64,000 nt of DNA. Origin: Delphinus delphis (taxonomy: Eukaryota > Chordata > Mammalia > Artiodactyla > Delphinidae). The stretch covers positions 115,425,838 through 115,489,837 of the forward strand of contig NC_082687.1 of NCBI RefSeq assembly GCF_949987515.2, written 5' to 3'. Below the pieces are notes generated by a model. The model saw nothing but the letters and a program-made list of their open reading frames with translations, ran no database searches and was not told the DNA's origin. Made by a program: the position numbers and the translations under genes. Positions 47,630 to 60,879 of the stretch are shown here, one piece after another; position 1 is the stretch's first letter, and the number at the start of each line of letters is the position of its first letter.

Positions 47630-48750
47630 TATGCCAGAAGGTGTTGGTCTATAGATGTTAATTATATCCAATTCATTGATGGTATTGAGTTCAACTATAT
47701 CCTCACAGATTTTCTGCTTCCTGGATCTATTTCTGAGAGAGGGGTGTTGAAATCTCCAGCTCTACTAGTGGACTCATCTCTCTCTCTGCAGTTCTATCAG
47801 TTTTTGACTCATGTAGTTAGAGCTCTGTTAGGTGCAAACACATTAAGAATTGTTATGTGTTCTAGGAGAAATGTACCCTTTGGCTAATGTGATATTATTC
47901 CCGATAAATTTTCTTGCTTTGAAGTCTGTTCTGTCTGAAATTAATATAGCTAGTCCTGCTTTCTTTTGATTAGTGTTAGCATTGTGTATTTTTCTCCATC
48001 CATTTACTTTTAATCTACATGTGCCTTTATATTTAAAGTGGGCTTATTGTAGACTACATAGTTGACTTGTGTTTTTTGATCCATGCTAAAAACCATTTTT
48101 ATTGGTGCATTAAAAGTGATTGGTATATATACACTACCAAATGTAAAACAGATAGCTAGTGGGAAGCAGCCGCATAGCACAGGGAGATCAGCTCGGTGCT
48201 TTGTGACCACCTAGAGGGGTGGGATAGGGAGGGTCGGAGGGAGGGAGACGCAAGGGGGAAGAGATATGGGGATATATGTATATGTATAGCTGATTCACTT
48301 TGTTATAAAGCAGAAACTAACACACCATTGTAAAGCAATTATACTCCAATAAAGATGTTAAAAAAAGTGATTGGTATTAATCCAACTATATCTACTATAT
48401 TCATGACTGTTTTCTACTTGTCCTCATTCTTTGTATTTGCCTTTATTCTTGCTTTTGTGGTTTTGAGTATTTTATGATTCCATTCTCTATTTCTTAGCAT
48501 ACAAGTCATTAAAAAAAAATGCTTTCAGCATTCACCCTTGATTTTGCAATGTACATTTACAACTAATCCAAGTCCACTTCCAAATTACAGGATACTAATT
48601 CACAGGTAGTACAAGTATCTTTTAGTAACAAATAATCCCAATTCCTTCCTCCCTTTGCTTAGATCGTTTATTTCACACATAAAAGTGTGATTAAATCTAG
48701 TCTTTTATTGAGCCTATGCCTCTGGACTGTGAGCTCTAAGTGGTTTTTGT
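47630..48750 (-). mobile_element. Old L1M fragment, reverse orientation, split by a young L1 tail
   Basis: The reverse complement of 47890-48085 matches, base for base in many places, the start of the L1M at 36027-36215 (the endonuclease region of ORF2). It is therefore the same kind of element on the other strand. The text continues after the insert at 48127-48362. The outer edges, especially the right one, are uncertain. No reading frame survives. Confidence 0.7.
48127..48362 (+). mobile_element. Short young L1 3' UTR copy inside the old L1M
   Basis: About 235 bp of 3' UTR only, nearly the same as 17155-17388 of L1-B ('gtgggaagcagccgcatagc', 'gtgaccacctagaggggtgg', 'actccaataaagatg'), with a short A tail. 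It is flanked by a perfect 15-bp duplication, 'aaaagtgattggtat', at 48112-48126 and 48363-48377. This is an extremely 5'-truncated insertion. Confidence 0.95.
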
Positions 48751-51084
48751 TCCCCCCCACCCTTCCCTCCTTAGATGGGACAACATGGCTAGAGTGGGCT
48801 GGGGTTGGGTATATTCCTTTCCCCCGATCAGTTAGACTCTGATGGTACCCCAGCAGGTTAAGGTCTGGTAACTTAGTTTCTGAGGGCAGGTCTTGCTAAG
48901 ACCAGAGTGGTCTGGTGTGTTTTAAAGTTTCTTTTACCCTTCTGCTGGAAGCACAAGGGGAATTTTCTCTAATGTTAATTGTGAGAACCTGGGGGAGCTC
49001 CTGGAGGTAACTATCACTAGGGTAGGAAAACCTGAATTGGAACTGACAAATTGCTGTTGGCCAGTGTGGGCGACCCAGTTAAAAATGCCAAGTGTACCCA
49101 ATCATTTGAAATACACCAGAGCACTCTGTTCTCCTCAGTAAGGCCTCTCTCAGGAGAAACTAGCCAGAATAATGCTGATACATTGTATGTAAACCACATT
49201 TTCATTACCTGTATCCATTATGATGGAATACATTGCCAGGTGATTTTAAAGTACACAATGTTTTCTAAAGTTGTTTTCAGAATATTTTAAAATTCAGACA
49301 AGACACATGTGCCAGCTCCAAACCAGAGCAACTGGTACACTAACTGTGTTCATTTATTCTGAGTAACAGAAACATCGTCTTAGTAATTGAACTCAAGTAC
49401 CTCTTTTATTTACCAAAGTGAGTATTGGCTTAGATATGGACTGCTCTAGTGGCAGAAATATTTTTCACCTGGAATCGCATAGTGAAAGATTGGAACACTG
49501 ATCTAATCAAAAACAATCAACTGGCTTAATTTCTATATACATATTTGTAAAAAGTGATTGATATTTCAGATTTAAAAAATAGAGGCAATGGATTTATGAA
49601 AGTTAAACGGTAATTTTATGGGGAGAGGGAAGAATAGGTAGTCTAATTCTCTGAACTTCAAGACTTTCATGTAAGTAAAAAGAAATATGAGGGTTAACAT
49701 TAACAATGTTAACTCATTTAATTATAAAAGATTTTATTATCTAAATATTTTTATAATTGATGGGAATTAACTTTAAAAATACATTTTTTACCCAGGTATA
49801 CCATTCAATTTTACATTTTCATAGTTTTTCAAAATATTCATCATGAGTAACTAAATAAACAAAAATATGTTTTAGATTGCTTTGTGCTTCCCTGGTTTAC
49901 TGAAATGACCTTACTTTCCAAAGAAATTTAATTACCCATCCATTTGAATAGGTTAATCAGAGCACAATATTGAGTTAATCAAATAAACAGCATATAATAC
50001 TATCTAAAGATGATGTGCTCAGATATAGAAACGCTAAAAAAAAGGTAATTAAAACCAAACACTTATATGTGACTGAAAGAATAAAGAAGAACCAAATAAG
50101 CTGAGCAGAGATTCACTCAACACGGAGAAGGGCTCTGTATTTCAAATGTATTTAGTCTTACGCAGCAATGCAATGTCAGGTGAGAAAGTTTTACCCTCAT
50201 TTTTGTGTTTTTTCCACGTTGTAATATGGTTTGGTGAAATAAGCACGCAGTCTGACCTAAATCAGGACACAGTCCTCAATGATTTTTTCTTACTGTAGTC
50301 AACAATGGATGCATCTTTTACATGGATTTGTGAGGAAACCAATATTTACTTCTGCATAATCCATAATATTAAGACTTTTAAGTGCCAAAGAATATTTATA
50401 ATTACCAGATATGCTGTAGAAGTCAGCTTCTGAAACTATGAGAAGCTGCTGGTTTAGTTCTGGAGTTATCCTAAACTTAAAACATCTAACAAAAAAACCT
50501 TGAGAAGTGCTATACAGATACATAAAACGAGAGAACTCATCTGTTGCTAAGATTAGTTTTTAATGCTGAATAGCGTTTTCATTTCAACTTAATAGGTAAA
50601 AATGAGTGATTTGCTTTCACTGTTATTTCCATGAGGAAAAATTATTTAAAAGAAAAAGCTAAACTGTATGAATTATGAATAATTCTCTTCTTTTAGTACA
50701 AAAAAACCTTTTCCTGGCTGACTTTGAACTTTCTCATGTTTTCAACTATCCCTTATATTAAAATGATCTTGACTTCTATATTTTCTTGATTTCCTAAGCC
50801 AAAAAGACTAAGCAAGTAAACATCTAAACAGGAACCTTAAATTCAATAGGCATAAAAAGCGAAAAATTATGACCTCTAATGAGCTTCATTATGATCCAGC
50901 GCCTTCCACTATTCTTTTGTTTTTTGGAGAATCAAACAAAGCATCAATATCTAGTAACCTACAGTAAAAATCTGAAAGTTTCTCGCTTAAAGTCTCTGCA
51001 ACAATTTTGTAGCCAGGCCACTTTGTAAAAACTGGACAAACCTCCACCCAAAAGTTAGTTTGAATGTGGAGATAGATGACACAC
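48751..51084. other. Single-copy DNA, no gene seen
   Basis: 48750-49030 is richer in G+C than its surroundings and may hold an unrecognised repeat. The rest is AT-rich. Short frames at 49017-49290 run on both strands and are not convincing. Confidence 0.45.
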
Positions 51085-51400
51085 ACACCCCAAGAAAGTA
51101 TGAAAAGATTCATAACTTACATAAGTGAGGTCTTTGGGATGAGCAGAGCAGTAACAAACAGGCCGAAAAACAGCTTGAGGGAGCAAAGGAAAGCAGCCTG
51201 GCTTGGGGCTTTTATTGTGGTTAGAGGGCGGGCCTGGGTGAGGACTCCCATAGGAAGGCAGGTGATTGGATAGTTTGAATCATGTGCTAAAGGGGGAACA
51301 CCTGGGCTTCCTTATCATCGTGCCCACGTGAGAGCAGAGGCAGAAGAAGAGTCAGGTGTGAGGCTTAAAAGCTGTTTGCAGTCAAACATCAAAATATGAC
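51085..51400 (-). mobile_element. Possible ERV LTR, reverse orientation
   Basis: On the minus strand this stretch has a 'ccaatcacctgcct' CCAAT-like block, a 'caataaaagccccaag' polyadenylation signal and a pyrimidine-rich stretch after it, a layout common in retroviral LTRs. No family was recognised and no flanking duplication was found. Confidence 0.35.
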
Positions 51401-54400
51401 AAACACTATTCACACAATCACCAACGTGGTCTTCCAATGTCACCACCCAAATTTTTCTTAGCTTTTCTTCACTCTCCACTCCTACTACCCCTCTTTTAGT
51501 TTTAAGAAGTTATCTTTGTCTGAATCTCTGTGATAGATTGCTGACTCATCATATTGCTGTAATCTTGTCTTCAAATTATGTCCTTCATACATATGGTTTC
51601 TAGAACACAGAAAAAATTACACTAATCTTTCCACAGCATCCTCTGCTCCCAAAATCTTTTGTGCTTAAATAAAACTAAAGTATATCTTTATTATGACACA
51701 TGCAATATATTGATCTTTTTATCTATTTTTTCATCTACCCATCAATCCATCTCCCTCAATAAGCTCTTTAAATAGGAGTAACATCTACTAATTATTTATC
51801 ATGTTAATCACCTCTGTGTCTGGCACATGGAATGGCAATAACAACTGCTGAAAATTTAAACTTTGGAGGGTCAGGACTGAAGATCCCAACCATCATTGGA
51901 GGCTCCCTGTCCATGGAATTAGTTTTCTGAGGTACAATCTCACATGCTATTTAGAATTAGATCAAATAATTAGAATTATTTCAATTAATAAAATTAGTTA
52001 AGAATTAGATCAAATCTCAAGTAATTCAAAACAGATCTTTTCAGTCTTCATATAATTTAGAAAATGTATTTCTACCTAATGATGAGCAGGTGATAAAGTT
52101 AAACTAGTTCAATTCCTCCTGCGTGTGTTTGGTAGGCTTTTCCCACTGCATACTCTTAGGAAAGGGCCTAACCTTAAAAGCAAAAAGGCACTGTCTACTT
52201 TGAATAAAATTCCATTTGCATAAAAACTCATTAATGGCCAAGATACCATATTCTAAGATTTCAGTAAATAATAGCATATGAATAAAAAATTTTAAAGTTT
52301 TCAACACAATAGTTTGAAATGGAAATTTGGGGCCGAAAAGTTATGTATATTCTGTTCTTTCCAGCATGTAATGCATTTGAACCTTTTCTTCAGCTGCATA
52401 TACAGTACTGGACTTCAAAAATAACTAAACAAAAATGAATATAACTTCATTAATAATTATTTTCTATTATGTTAAAGGACACAGACTAAATATTGCCGAG
52501 TATATGGAGTGTTTTTGTTTTTTTCAGTCTTCACACACTCAGGTGGTAATAGTTAGTGTATTCTCAACTTATTTAACAAAAGAATTCACATCACTGATAT
52601 TTGGGAGATATTTCATACCTAGAGAAAATAATGCGTCTTTAGCAAGACATAATTTTGCTCCCCAATTTGATCCTAGATATTCTCCAAAATTGACAAAGCT
52701 CTACAGAATGAAGATTAGGAATCAAATATCTCTGCCTGCATTTGTGAGTAATCAATGTATAATGTAAAAGAGATAAGATCATCCAGTGATTTGAATGAAA
52801 ACTGAAATAACTGTAGCTTTATTTATAAATTTTTATTTATATTTTATTAATAATAAACCCTGAGTCCTTATGCAATACAATGCGTTCAAAATATTAAACA
52901 TCTTTAAATAATCATTTATATAGATGCAGTTTACACAATGAGAAATAAAATATAATTCAAACACAGCACAATAGTCTTCATATGTGTACCTAAGAATGTT
53001 CCATAAATTTGGACAGTAAATTTAACTCTTCATGTTTATATGTGTATGAATGGTTTTTGTGTGCATACCTCTCCCTACTTAAGATAACTTTCAGAGTTCT
53101 AAAATAATATAACAGAAATAAATAGTATCATTGGCTTTCCAAAAAAATTCTGAATTTGCCATATGTACAAATTTTAATTCATAAAAACTATTTAAATAAT
53201 TATTATCAAGATGTACTGATCTTGATTTCATAGTTAAGCTAATTAGACTAGTAACATGATTAATAGTCGTTTCTTCAAAGGCATTTTTAAAAAATGGTGT
53301 CCACTTCGTAATGGTGGATCCACACAGAGAACAGTTTTAAGATCATGGCACACATGCTTTGATACTTCCTTCATTTTTCATAATTCAGGGAGAGGTGTAT
53401 ATTAGTTTGATCTGAGGCAGAGAAGTGAAGTAAGATTCGAAATTTTGAGGTAACAGACACCTACCTTAACAAGACTGGCGATCATCATTGCTTCCTCTGT
53501 CCCTTCAGAGGGACATCATCAATATTCACAACAGTGGACCTATCCAAAGATTGCCAGCTACTTCCCTGAAAGGGAGATGACATCTATGAAGATGCTCTTT
53601 TCCAACCAAAACTCAAGTCGTTGACAAAAAGAGACTCACTGAATTCCATTATAAAGCCCCATGTGTGTGATAGTAGCAAACAAGATAACTTTAGAGATGG
53701 GAGAGAAGGGTTTTCTGGGGTCTTTACTTTGGGAAATACTATTTATTGATTAGTTCATGATTGGATAATGATTCATCTAAGAAAAACTATTCAGGTAAGG
53801 TAACTATCATCAAGCATAGAAGATTTGGTCACAAGGAGCAACAGAGAATGAGAGTAAACAGCTATCTGCTACAGCAAGATCCCTGTAAGTGGAAAAAGGG
53901 AAAGCTTTCAACCGTAAGCTCTGTTAAGGTCTTGTCATTGGTTTTGTGGAATCCAGTGACATCCACAAGTGTTCTACATGTAGTTATTTAAAATATCTTG
54001 GTCCCAAGGATCCAAATTTACATATACTCAGATGTTCTCATAAACACTGAAATATATATTTATGTAATTTAGCCTTTAATTTTTGGAAGCTCCCCCTTTC
54101 CTGAAGCCATTTTAATTGATACTGAAATCTAATTGATTTCAAAACCAAAGTTTTGACTTGGAAAAAAAGATGAACTCTGGCTGTCCACTTGCAGAAGTGG
54201 CAGACTCTCAGGAGATATACTGCTCTTGGTGAGTAGGAAAACCCTTTCCTTCTCCTTGATCTGGGTGTGGACATTGAAGAGGGTGGAAGGAAAAAACGTC
54301 TCTGGTGGGAAGGTCGTCTGAGAACACAACAATTGAACAGAGTGGAGACTGCCTCTTGTTAAGTGTCTCAATATCCGCACTATTGAAAAGACTTTGGATT

Positions 54401-55160
54401 GACCTACAAGGAGTTTCCTTCATCTCAATAAGCTGAGCGCCAAATTCCGTAACTAATACAGAGATTGTATCTGCAAAATCCACCGCCATTTTATCATCCA
54501 CATAGGCATCATGTAAAGCTTAGCTAAGCAATTTATATTTGATTTTGCCTGCCGAACTGTCCAGAAGGTTTAGAAATATTTCATTAAGTGCCTCTGAAAA
54601 CTTTTATGTACAATGTCTTTTGTCAGTACATTTACATTTTGAATTCACTAGAGCAACAAACTTGTGGTCAGTTTGCAAATAGGGTTCCAGAATCTAATTT
54701 ATTGTCTTAGAAATGTGAATATATACATTTATGTTTCTTTTATATCAAGATATTCTTGTGGCTGTGAAAAATTAAGCACTTCCTGAGACAAAATGAACTC
54801 TGGTTACAGACCACAAGGTTGGTATATATGCCTAATAAAATATTTATTAGAGTCATTGTCTATAATATTGCATTTATGTTTGGGGGGGAAGCATGATTTT
54901 GTGTGAAATGTATTTGAAATATTTTTACCTCCCAGAAATAGTTAAAATAAGATGAGATATCCTGTTATACTATAATTTAAAATCCCTTTCAAGTTTTAGC
55001 GACTTAAAAATTAAGGGAAGTTTCTAACAAGGAAGTAATTTGATGCTTCTTAAAGGAAAAGACCCTAGAATCTTGTATGTTCATATTAGTGAATCTCTAT
55101 GTTATCAAGTGTTTCTAGATCACCTACTGTGTTGGCCATGAGAATACATCTCTCCTATCT
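51401..55160. other. Single-copy AT-rich DNA, no gene seen
   Basis: Includes a 110-codon frame (52435-52767) and overlapping minus-strand frames (54038-54501). None has a recognisable domain, repeated conservation signal or splice sites that would support a gene. Confidence 0.5.
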
Positions 55161-55590
55161 TCAACTGCATGGAGCATAATGACCTGATAGCCCCAGCCGC
55201 TGAGCTCTGCAAGACGTCATCGTGTTTATTTGGGGGCCACACTTCCCACAGGCTGCTTCCAGCCAGTGACTATACACGGCGGGGATACTCCCATTCCTGG
55301 GAGACTCAGGGGTCTTCTGGTGATGATTTTGGTTTAAGGGCTCCCTGAGGATTCCCCAAAGCTTTGCTGACCTTTTCTTAGTACTGCACCAAGGGTTCTT
55401 CCAACAAACTCTTTCCTTCTTTCCCTCTCCTTCACTCAGGATCAGAGCTGCACAGAGGTTGGATGGCTCTCTCAACCTTTCTTATCCCCCTTCCCCAATT
55501 CTCACTGGTTCTTCCCCTAATGAATTTCCTGAGCAGTTTAATCCCATTTTGATTTCTGCTTATCTAAGGACCCAGATTAACGTATTTAAT
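55161..55590. other. Possible unclassified old repeat
   Basis: More G+C-rich than its surroundings. It ends with a 'cccattttgatttctgctta' and 'aggacccagattaac' motif that resembles the ends of old mammalian repeats. The minus-strand frame of 104 codons is probably chance. Confidence 0.35.
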
Positions 55591-55630
55591 GCCACGCAGT
55601 TTGATAAGTGCTATGAAATGTAAAACTTTT

Positions 55631-55841
55631 TTTTTTTTTTTTTTTTTTTGCGGTACGCGGGTCTCTCACTGTTGTGGCCTCTCCCATTGCGGAGCACAGG
55701 ATCCGGACGTGCAGCTCCAGCAGCCATGGCTCACGGACCCAGCCGCTCCACGGCATGTGGGATCTTCCCGGACCGGGGCACGAACCCGTGTCCCCTGCAT
55801 CGGCAGGCGGACTCTCAACCACTGCACCACCAGGGAAGCCC
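55631..55841 (-). mobile_element. CHR SINE, reverse orientation, perfect target-site duplication
   Basis: T tail of about 20, then 'gcggtacgcgggtctctcac' to 'ccaccagggaagccc'. It is flanked by a perfect 17-bp duplication, 'tgaaatgtaaaactttt', at 55614-55630 and 55842-55858. The perfect flanks argue for a fairly recent insertion. Confidence 0.97.
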
Positions 55842-56004
55842 TGAAATGTAAAACTTTTAAACCAAACTTTTCATTTGACCCATCTCTGCCTCCTCAAACC
55901 TTTCTTCGGTACCCTCACTTGTAAATGGTGGGATTTGATTAAATCATTTCCAGGAAACGTTTGGCTCTAAAATTCTCTTGAGTTTCACCTATAGAATTAT
56001 TAGT

Positions 56005-56450
56005 GAAGAATACTGTGGTGAATTAAAGATGGCCACAAATTCTTTGTCATTTCCCTAGTCAAGAAGTCCAGGAATCAAAGTTGGCCCTATATCTGTTTAA
56101 ACCATAAGAGGTGGAGGAAGTGACACTGCCACTTCCTGGCTAAACCCTAAGAAGGGTGCGCAGCTTCCATGTTCCATATAAGCAGTTTAGCTGTCTTGCT
56201 GCAGAGAACACTCGGAGGTCTCCTGTGGGGAGGAGAGGCCCTAAGATTACATGGAGAGGGGGAGCAGCCCAGCAATCCCACTGACCCAGCCCCATGCCCT
56301 CCTGACTGCCCAAGTGAGATCAGGAAGAGAACTACCCAGTGGATCCCAATTAATCAACAGAACCATGAGAGATATTCAGATGATGTTGCCCAAGTCCCTA
56401 AGTTTTAGAATTGTTTGTTATGCAGCAATAGGTAACTGAGACAAATGTAA
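56005..56450 (+). mobile_element. MLT1-like LTR (MaLR)
   Basis: 'gtggtgaattaaagatggcc', 'acaaattctttgtcatttcc', 'cttcctggctaaaccctaag' and 'cagcaataggtaactgagac' fit the start, middle and end of an MLT1-type LTR. The 79-codon frame inside is not a gene. Confidence 0.7.
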
Positions 56451-57477
56451 TGTCTCAATATCTCAATGAATATAATTATATTATTTACCTTTAAATGATA
56501 TATTTCAGTTGACTTATTGAATATTTAATGTATATATTAAATGTATTTAATACATGTTTCCACAGACACATACATATATACACATGTGTGTATATATGTG
56601 TGTACATATGTACACAATGTATAGGTATATGTGTATGAATATATGTACGTGTACGTGTGTATGTGTGCATGTGTGTGCATGTAGCCATTTAATTCTATAA
56701 AGGATTTTCAGTTACAAAGCAAAGGTGATGATGGGAGAGATAAACAGCTGTCATGGGATAAGAGAAGAAAGAGAACACTGTAACCAGGGCAGTTAGTGTG
56801 ATGTTCCAGGAAGAGGGAGGATTTAGACAGAGCCTTGAAGGAGGATAGGATTTAGATATGGAAACAGAGAATGTGGGGAAGGGATGGAATGGATATGAGG
56901 GACACTGCTATGTCATAGCTCTGTATCTACCCAGCTACGTGTAATTTAAGCAAATACAAATAACCTGAGGTAAGGGAAGATCTAACTGAACCTGAAGTTT
57001 CTTCCTATGAATGATAGTTAATGGTATTGCACTTTTAATGTTACATAACTTACTAGAGTAAAATCATAGGTTATAACTGCAGGGTATATCTCACATCTTT
57101 CTATGCCTGTATTACAATTATAGCTTTTTAATATCTTTGTGAAGTGTTTTTCACTAAATATAAAATGTATTGCAACACTTTACATTTCAGATGCCAGCAT
57201 TTCACAGTTTGTTTCTTAATGTCAGAAGTGAAAGGCATGTCACTGGTGGATTACCTGTGATTATGCAGAGATGTATTTGCTCTCAACATTTGCAAATGAT
57301 ATCAGGAAACCACTGAGGGCATTTTTTCCTTTTAGAAGATGTAAAATACTGAATCATATACTTTTTTAGTTAACACTCCATGTCTACTTCTGAAGTCAAA
57401 GGTAATGCAGTGGTACACTGAAGTTCAAGAGAAATGATTGTCAATATAAAGTTGATGTCAATTATTTCAATAAAGAG
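56451..57477. other. Single-copy DNA with (TA)/(TG) compound repeat
   Basis: About 56560-56690 is alternating purine-pyrimidine ('acatatatacacatgtgtgt', 'gtgcatgtgtgtgcatg'). About 56740-56880 looks like part of an old repeat. No gene is seen. Confidence 0.55.
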
Positions 57478-57502
57478 GAGAGAGAGAGAGAGAGAGAGAG
57501 AC
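57478..57502 (+). repeat. (GA)n microsatellite
   Basis: About 11 perfect AG units after 'taaagagg'. Confidence 0.9.
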
Positions 57503-58039
57503 AAACAATTCCCATCATTTCCCAAATCCACATTCAGTGACATTACATTGGTAGACTGGAATACCAAGGTGGGAATATTTACACAATAGAGATTGGTGAA
57601 TGTTTCAAACTGGGTTTTTATTTTTGTTTTTTTCCCTGTTTTCTTGAGAGTAGCTGGTTAAACATATACCAGTATAACTGAAGGTAAGATTTGGTCCAAT
57701 GTATTTAAATAGATACATTAAGATTTGCCTAAAATCAAGACTTTCTACAATTATTTTATTCAACTGTACTTTGCCGTGGCCCTGTTTAGTCTTTGATGTA
57801 GACTCCCCCAAAATACTGTCCCTACTGAGACCTGGTCGTGTGACAGCTACTCCTCATTTCTTCTCTGTCTTCTTAGCTCGGAAAACTTCAACACAGACTG
57901 ATCAACTGCTGTCACTTCTTCTGTAGGCGATGGCGCTGTAGCAGCAGTTAGAGACAAAGGTCTTGGCCCCTCAAGCGCCCTTCACTCTCATTAAGAGAGC
58001 AGGTACATGTGAAAAATTATGCTCTTCCAGACAACTCCT
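57503..58039. other. Single-copy DNA, no gene seen
   Basis: A 75-codon frame at 57699 and its minus-strand partner are not recognised. Confidence 0.5.
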
Positions 58040-58545
58040 CTGTGAATCCTTCTCTGACCTTCCAAACTTGGTAAGATCCAGTCATAACATGTGGTCATTT
58101 CATATTTCCTTTGTATCTTTCCCACAATTATCATATTGTACTTGCTAACTGAATCCCTTACCCTGTCTTATAGGGCAATTTGCCCCCCTCCTCAACTTGT
58201 CTCAAGATGACTATGATTATTTGACGCACCCTCTACTAAGTTCCAGGCAAAGGGGTCCTTTTTCAGTTCTCCAAATAAGCCCATCTTTTCTGCCTCAGGG
58301 TGTTATTACAGCTACTTCCTTTGTCTAGACATGTTCTCCTACACTTTGTTTGGCTTCACCTTCTCAATCCTCTGGCTTTAAGTTTAAATGTTCCTGCCTC
58401 AGAGAATATTCCCTGATTGCCCAGATCAGTCACTTTCCCCTGCTACATACTCTCCCATCAAGCATTACTTTCCCTCTGTAGCATGTACTTCAGCTACTGA
58501 GTTAACTGTGTAGTTGTGTGATTATCTGTGTACTGTGGAAAGCTT
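58040..58545 (+). mobile_element. L2 LINE 3'-end pieces
   Basis: 'ctgtgaatccttctctgacc' (58040-58060) and 'gtttaaatgttcctgcctca' with 'gagaatattccctgattgcc' (58383-58423) are diverged versions of the L2 'gtcacctcctcagagaggccttccctgacc' block. They are followed by the expected T/C-rich text with 'agcatgtacttcagctactg'. There may be two L2 fragments. Confidence 0.65.
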
Positions 58546-58735
58546 CTATAAACCAACAAGGACCTGTTGTATAGCACAGGGAACTCTGCTCAATACTCTG
58601 TAATAACCTAAATGGGAAAAGAATTTGAAAAAGACTAGATACATATATATGTACAACTGAATCACTTTGCTATAGACCTGAAACTAATGCAACATTGTTA
58701 ATCAACTATACTCCAATATAAAATAAAAATTAAAA
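58546..58735 (+). mobile_element. Short L1 3' UTR tail inside L2
   Basis: 'gttgtatagcacagggaact', 'ctctgtaataacctaaatgg' and 'atcaactatactccaatata' match the 3' UTR type of L1-A (19600-19745). It ends in an A-rich tail. No clear target duplication is seen. Confidence 0.85.
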
Positions 58736-58739
58736 AAAA

Positions 58740-60879
58740 GAAGTCACGTTTACCTCTCTATGCTCTTAAATAGTAAATAACAGTGTGTCAGGACATGCTA
58801 TAACAGTTTTACAAGACAGCAGCACAGTGAACATCTGTTGCATAAGTGAATAAAGAGCCATCACTAAAATCCACAAATAGGAGTTCAGCCACTAGGGCAG
58901 TCTTTAAGTCGAACCACTTTCAATGAACGGACACTTCCAACAAATCCCATGCACTTCAAACTTGGGTGGCAATATCAACACTGTGAATGGTAGTGACTAC
59001 TAGAACCATGTATCAGGCCTGTTCAGATGTAGGATGTGCCTTTCACTGAATCTCACTTGAGTATCTAAATTTTCTATTTTGGAATTTCCAGAATTTTGTA
59101 TATACATCTACTTACTGTATATCTATATCTATATCCATATATAGTCAATATATTATATTTAAATATATAGTTAGTATATATATTTACTTGCTTATTAAAT
59201 ATATACACATGCTTTTTTCTTCTCCATCCTCAGAACTTGACCAAGGAAAAATTTTCTGCTGTTTTAAAAAATGCTGTTTAAGAAAACCTAGAGGTACTAA
59301 TTATTTTCTGGAATCACAAGCCAAATCACATAATCAGAGATAAAACCAAATTTATGTAACACAAAGCGCACTCTGCAAAGTTTTGCAAAGTATTGATTGC
59401 AAGGTTCTGTAACATCAGCAAGGGGGCACACTTATTTGTCAATGTAATCTATCTTTTTGGTTCCTCCAATGCCTGAAACTATGCCTGGCATAGTTTATGA
59501 AAAAAAAAAATCCTAAGTAAAACGAAATCATTGTGGAGTCAGTTGCATAAACAATATGAAAGAAAAAAATGTCATCTGGAATATGTTTATTAATAACTAA
59601 AGGACATCAGGTGCTTTCCAATAATTAAAATCTATTAATTAGTTCTTGACAAATACCTATCTTTCACAAAACTAAAACTATAGGAATGTAAAAATGTTTA
59701 TTTGGAGGTCTCAAAATACTTTACATAAAACTGCTGAAAGTAATTTAGTAATATTATACTCCAGTACAGAACATGTTTTGCTTGGAGAAGAAATGTGTGA
59801 AATTGTGTTGTTTATTAACTCTGCTGTGGTAGGCAAGTCAGAAGCAAGTTTGCCTGCAGTATATCCAAGAAAATTCCCACCTCTAGAAATTTTTAAGACA
59901 GAGGATAAGAAAAATGTACTTTGAGACATTATCTAGGCTTGACACATTAAATGGAATATGCGTTCCCATTTCAATGCACCCTACTTTTTATTTATTTGCA
60001 TTTATAATTGTATTTGTTTTTATGTGCATTTATTTTGTATTGATTTGTATATAGAAACTAGGAAGAAATGAAAACTTTTCATACTATCTACCCATCTAGT
60101 AAAGGAAAAGTTAACAATTACCAATTGATTGCAATCTTACACAGTTTTAAGGGGGAGATCCTCTTACTACAAAGACAGGATTTAAAAATCAGAGTAAGAA
60201 GAAGCAGTTCCTTTTTTATAAAACCTACTTAAAAGTTTTTATTGCACCTAATAGAACAGAATTAGATGCCATCTCAACCCTGAATGTCTTTGACTGACTA
60301 ACTTTAAGAGAAAATAGAGTTCAGTTTTCTAAGACTGAGGCATTATTAGTGTACGGTGCACACAAATAGTTACACTTACTGAATGAAGGCAAAAGAGCTC
60401 AAGAAAGTTTTAAGAAACAGGATACGCGAACCAAGCATTGCAGTATCCACTCCCATCAGCTTAGGAAAAAGGCTTCACAGGGGTAGCAGCACCAGCCCTG
60501 ACAGGTACATTCCTGTTATTTGACACCTTACTAATATTAGCCATCAAAAGGCTGTCAACCTGCTGAAGGTCCCCTAAGGAGAAGTGTCACATGCAAAAAC
60601 CATTCCCAAAGGACCCATTGGGTACAACTATATGAAGACAGAAGTGGAAAATAACAGCACTCCCAAACGCAGCAGCCAAGTTGTAATGTGCCTTTAAGAA
60701 CAGTTTAAATGTCAGCGTTCAGAGTAGCGAAACATCAACAGGCTAACAGGCAGGCACACGTAAACAACCACAGCAAGCAAAAACTTTCAGGATTATATTT
60801 GGAACCCAATCGTCACCAAAAGACTCCCGGGATTTTTGTTGCTTAAATAAACTTGTTTAAAACAGGAAAGGAAAAGCTG
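58740..60879. other. Single-copy AT-rich DNA upstream of the CpG island
   Basis: An AT-rich irregular repeat lies at 59105-59215 ('atatctatatctatatccat'). A 76-codon frame at 59694 is not recognised. G+C rises towards the island from about 60420. Confidence 0.5.

Noticed and set aside
52435..52767. 110-codon plus-strand frame
   Set aside because: No domain or homologue recognised, no splice or start context, in AT-rich DNA. A frame this long is expected by chance in 64 kb.
55161..55475. 104-codon minus-strand frame
   Set aside because: Lies in repeat-like sequence, with no known domain and no exon signals.
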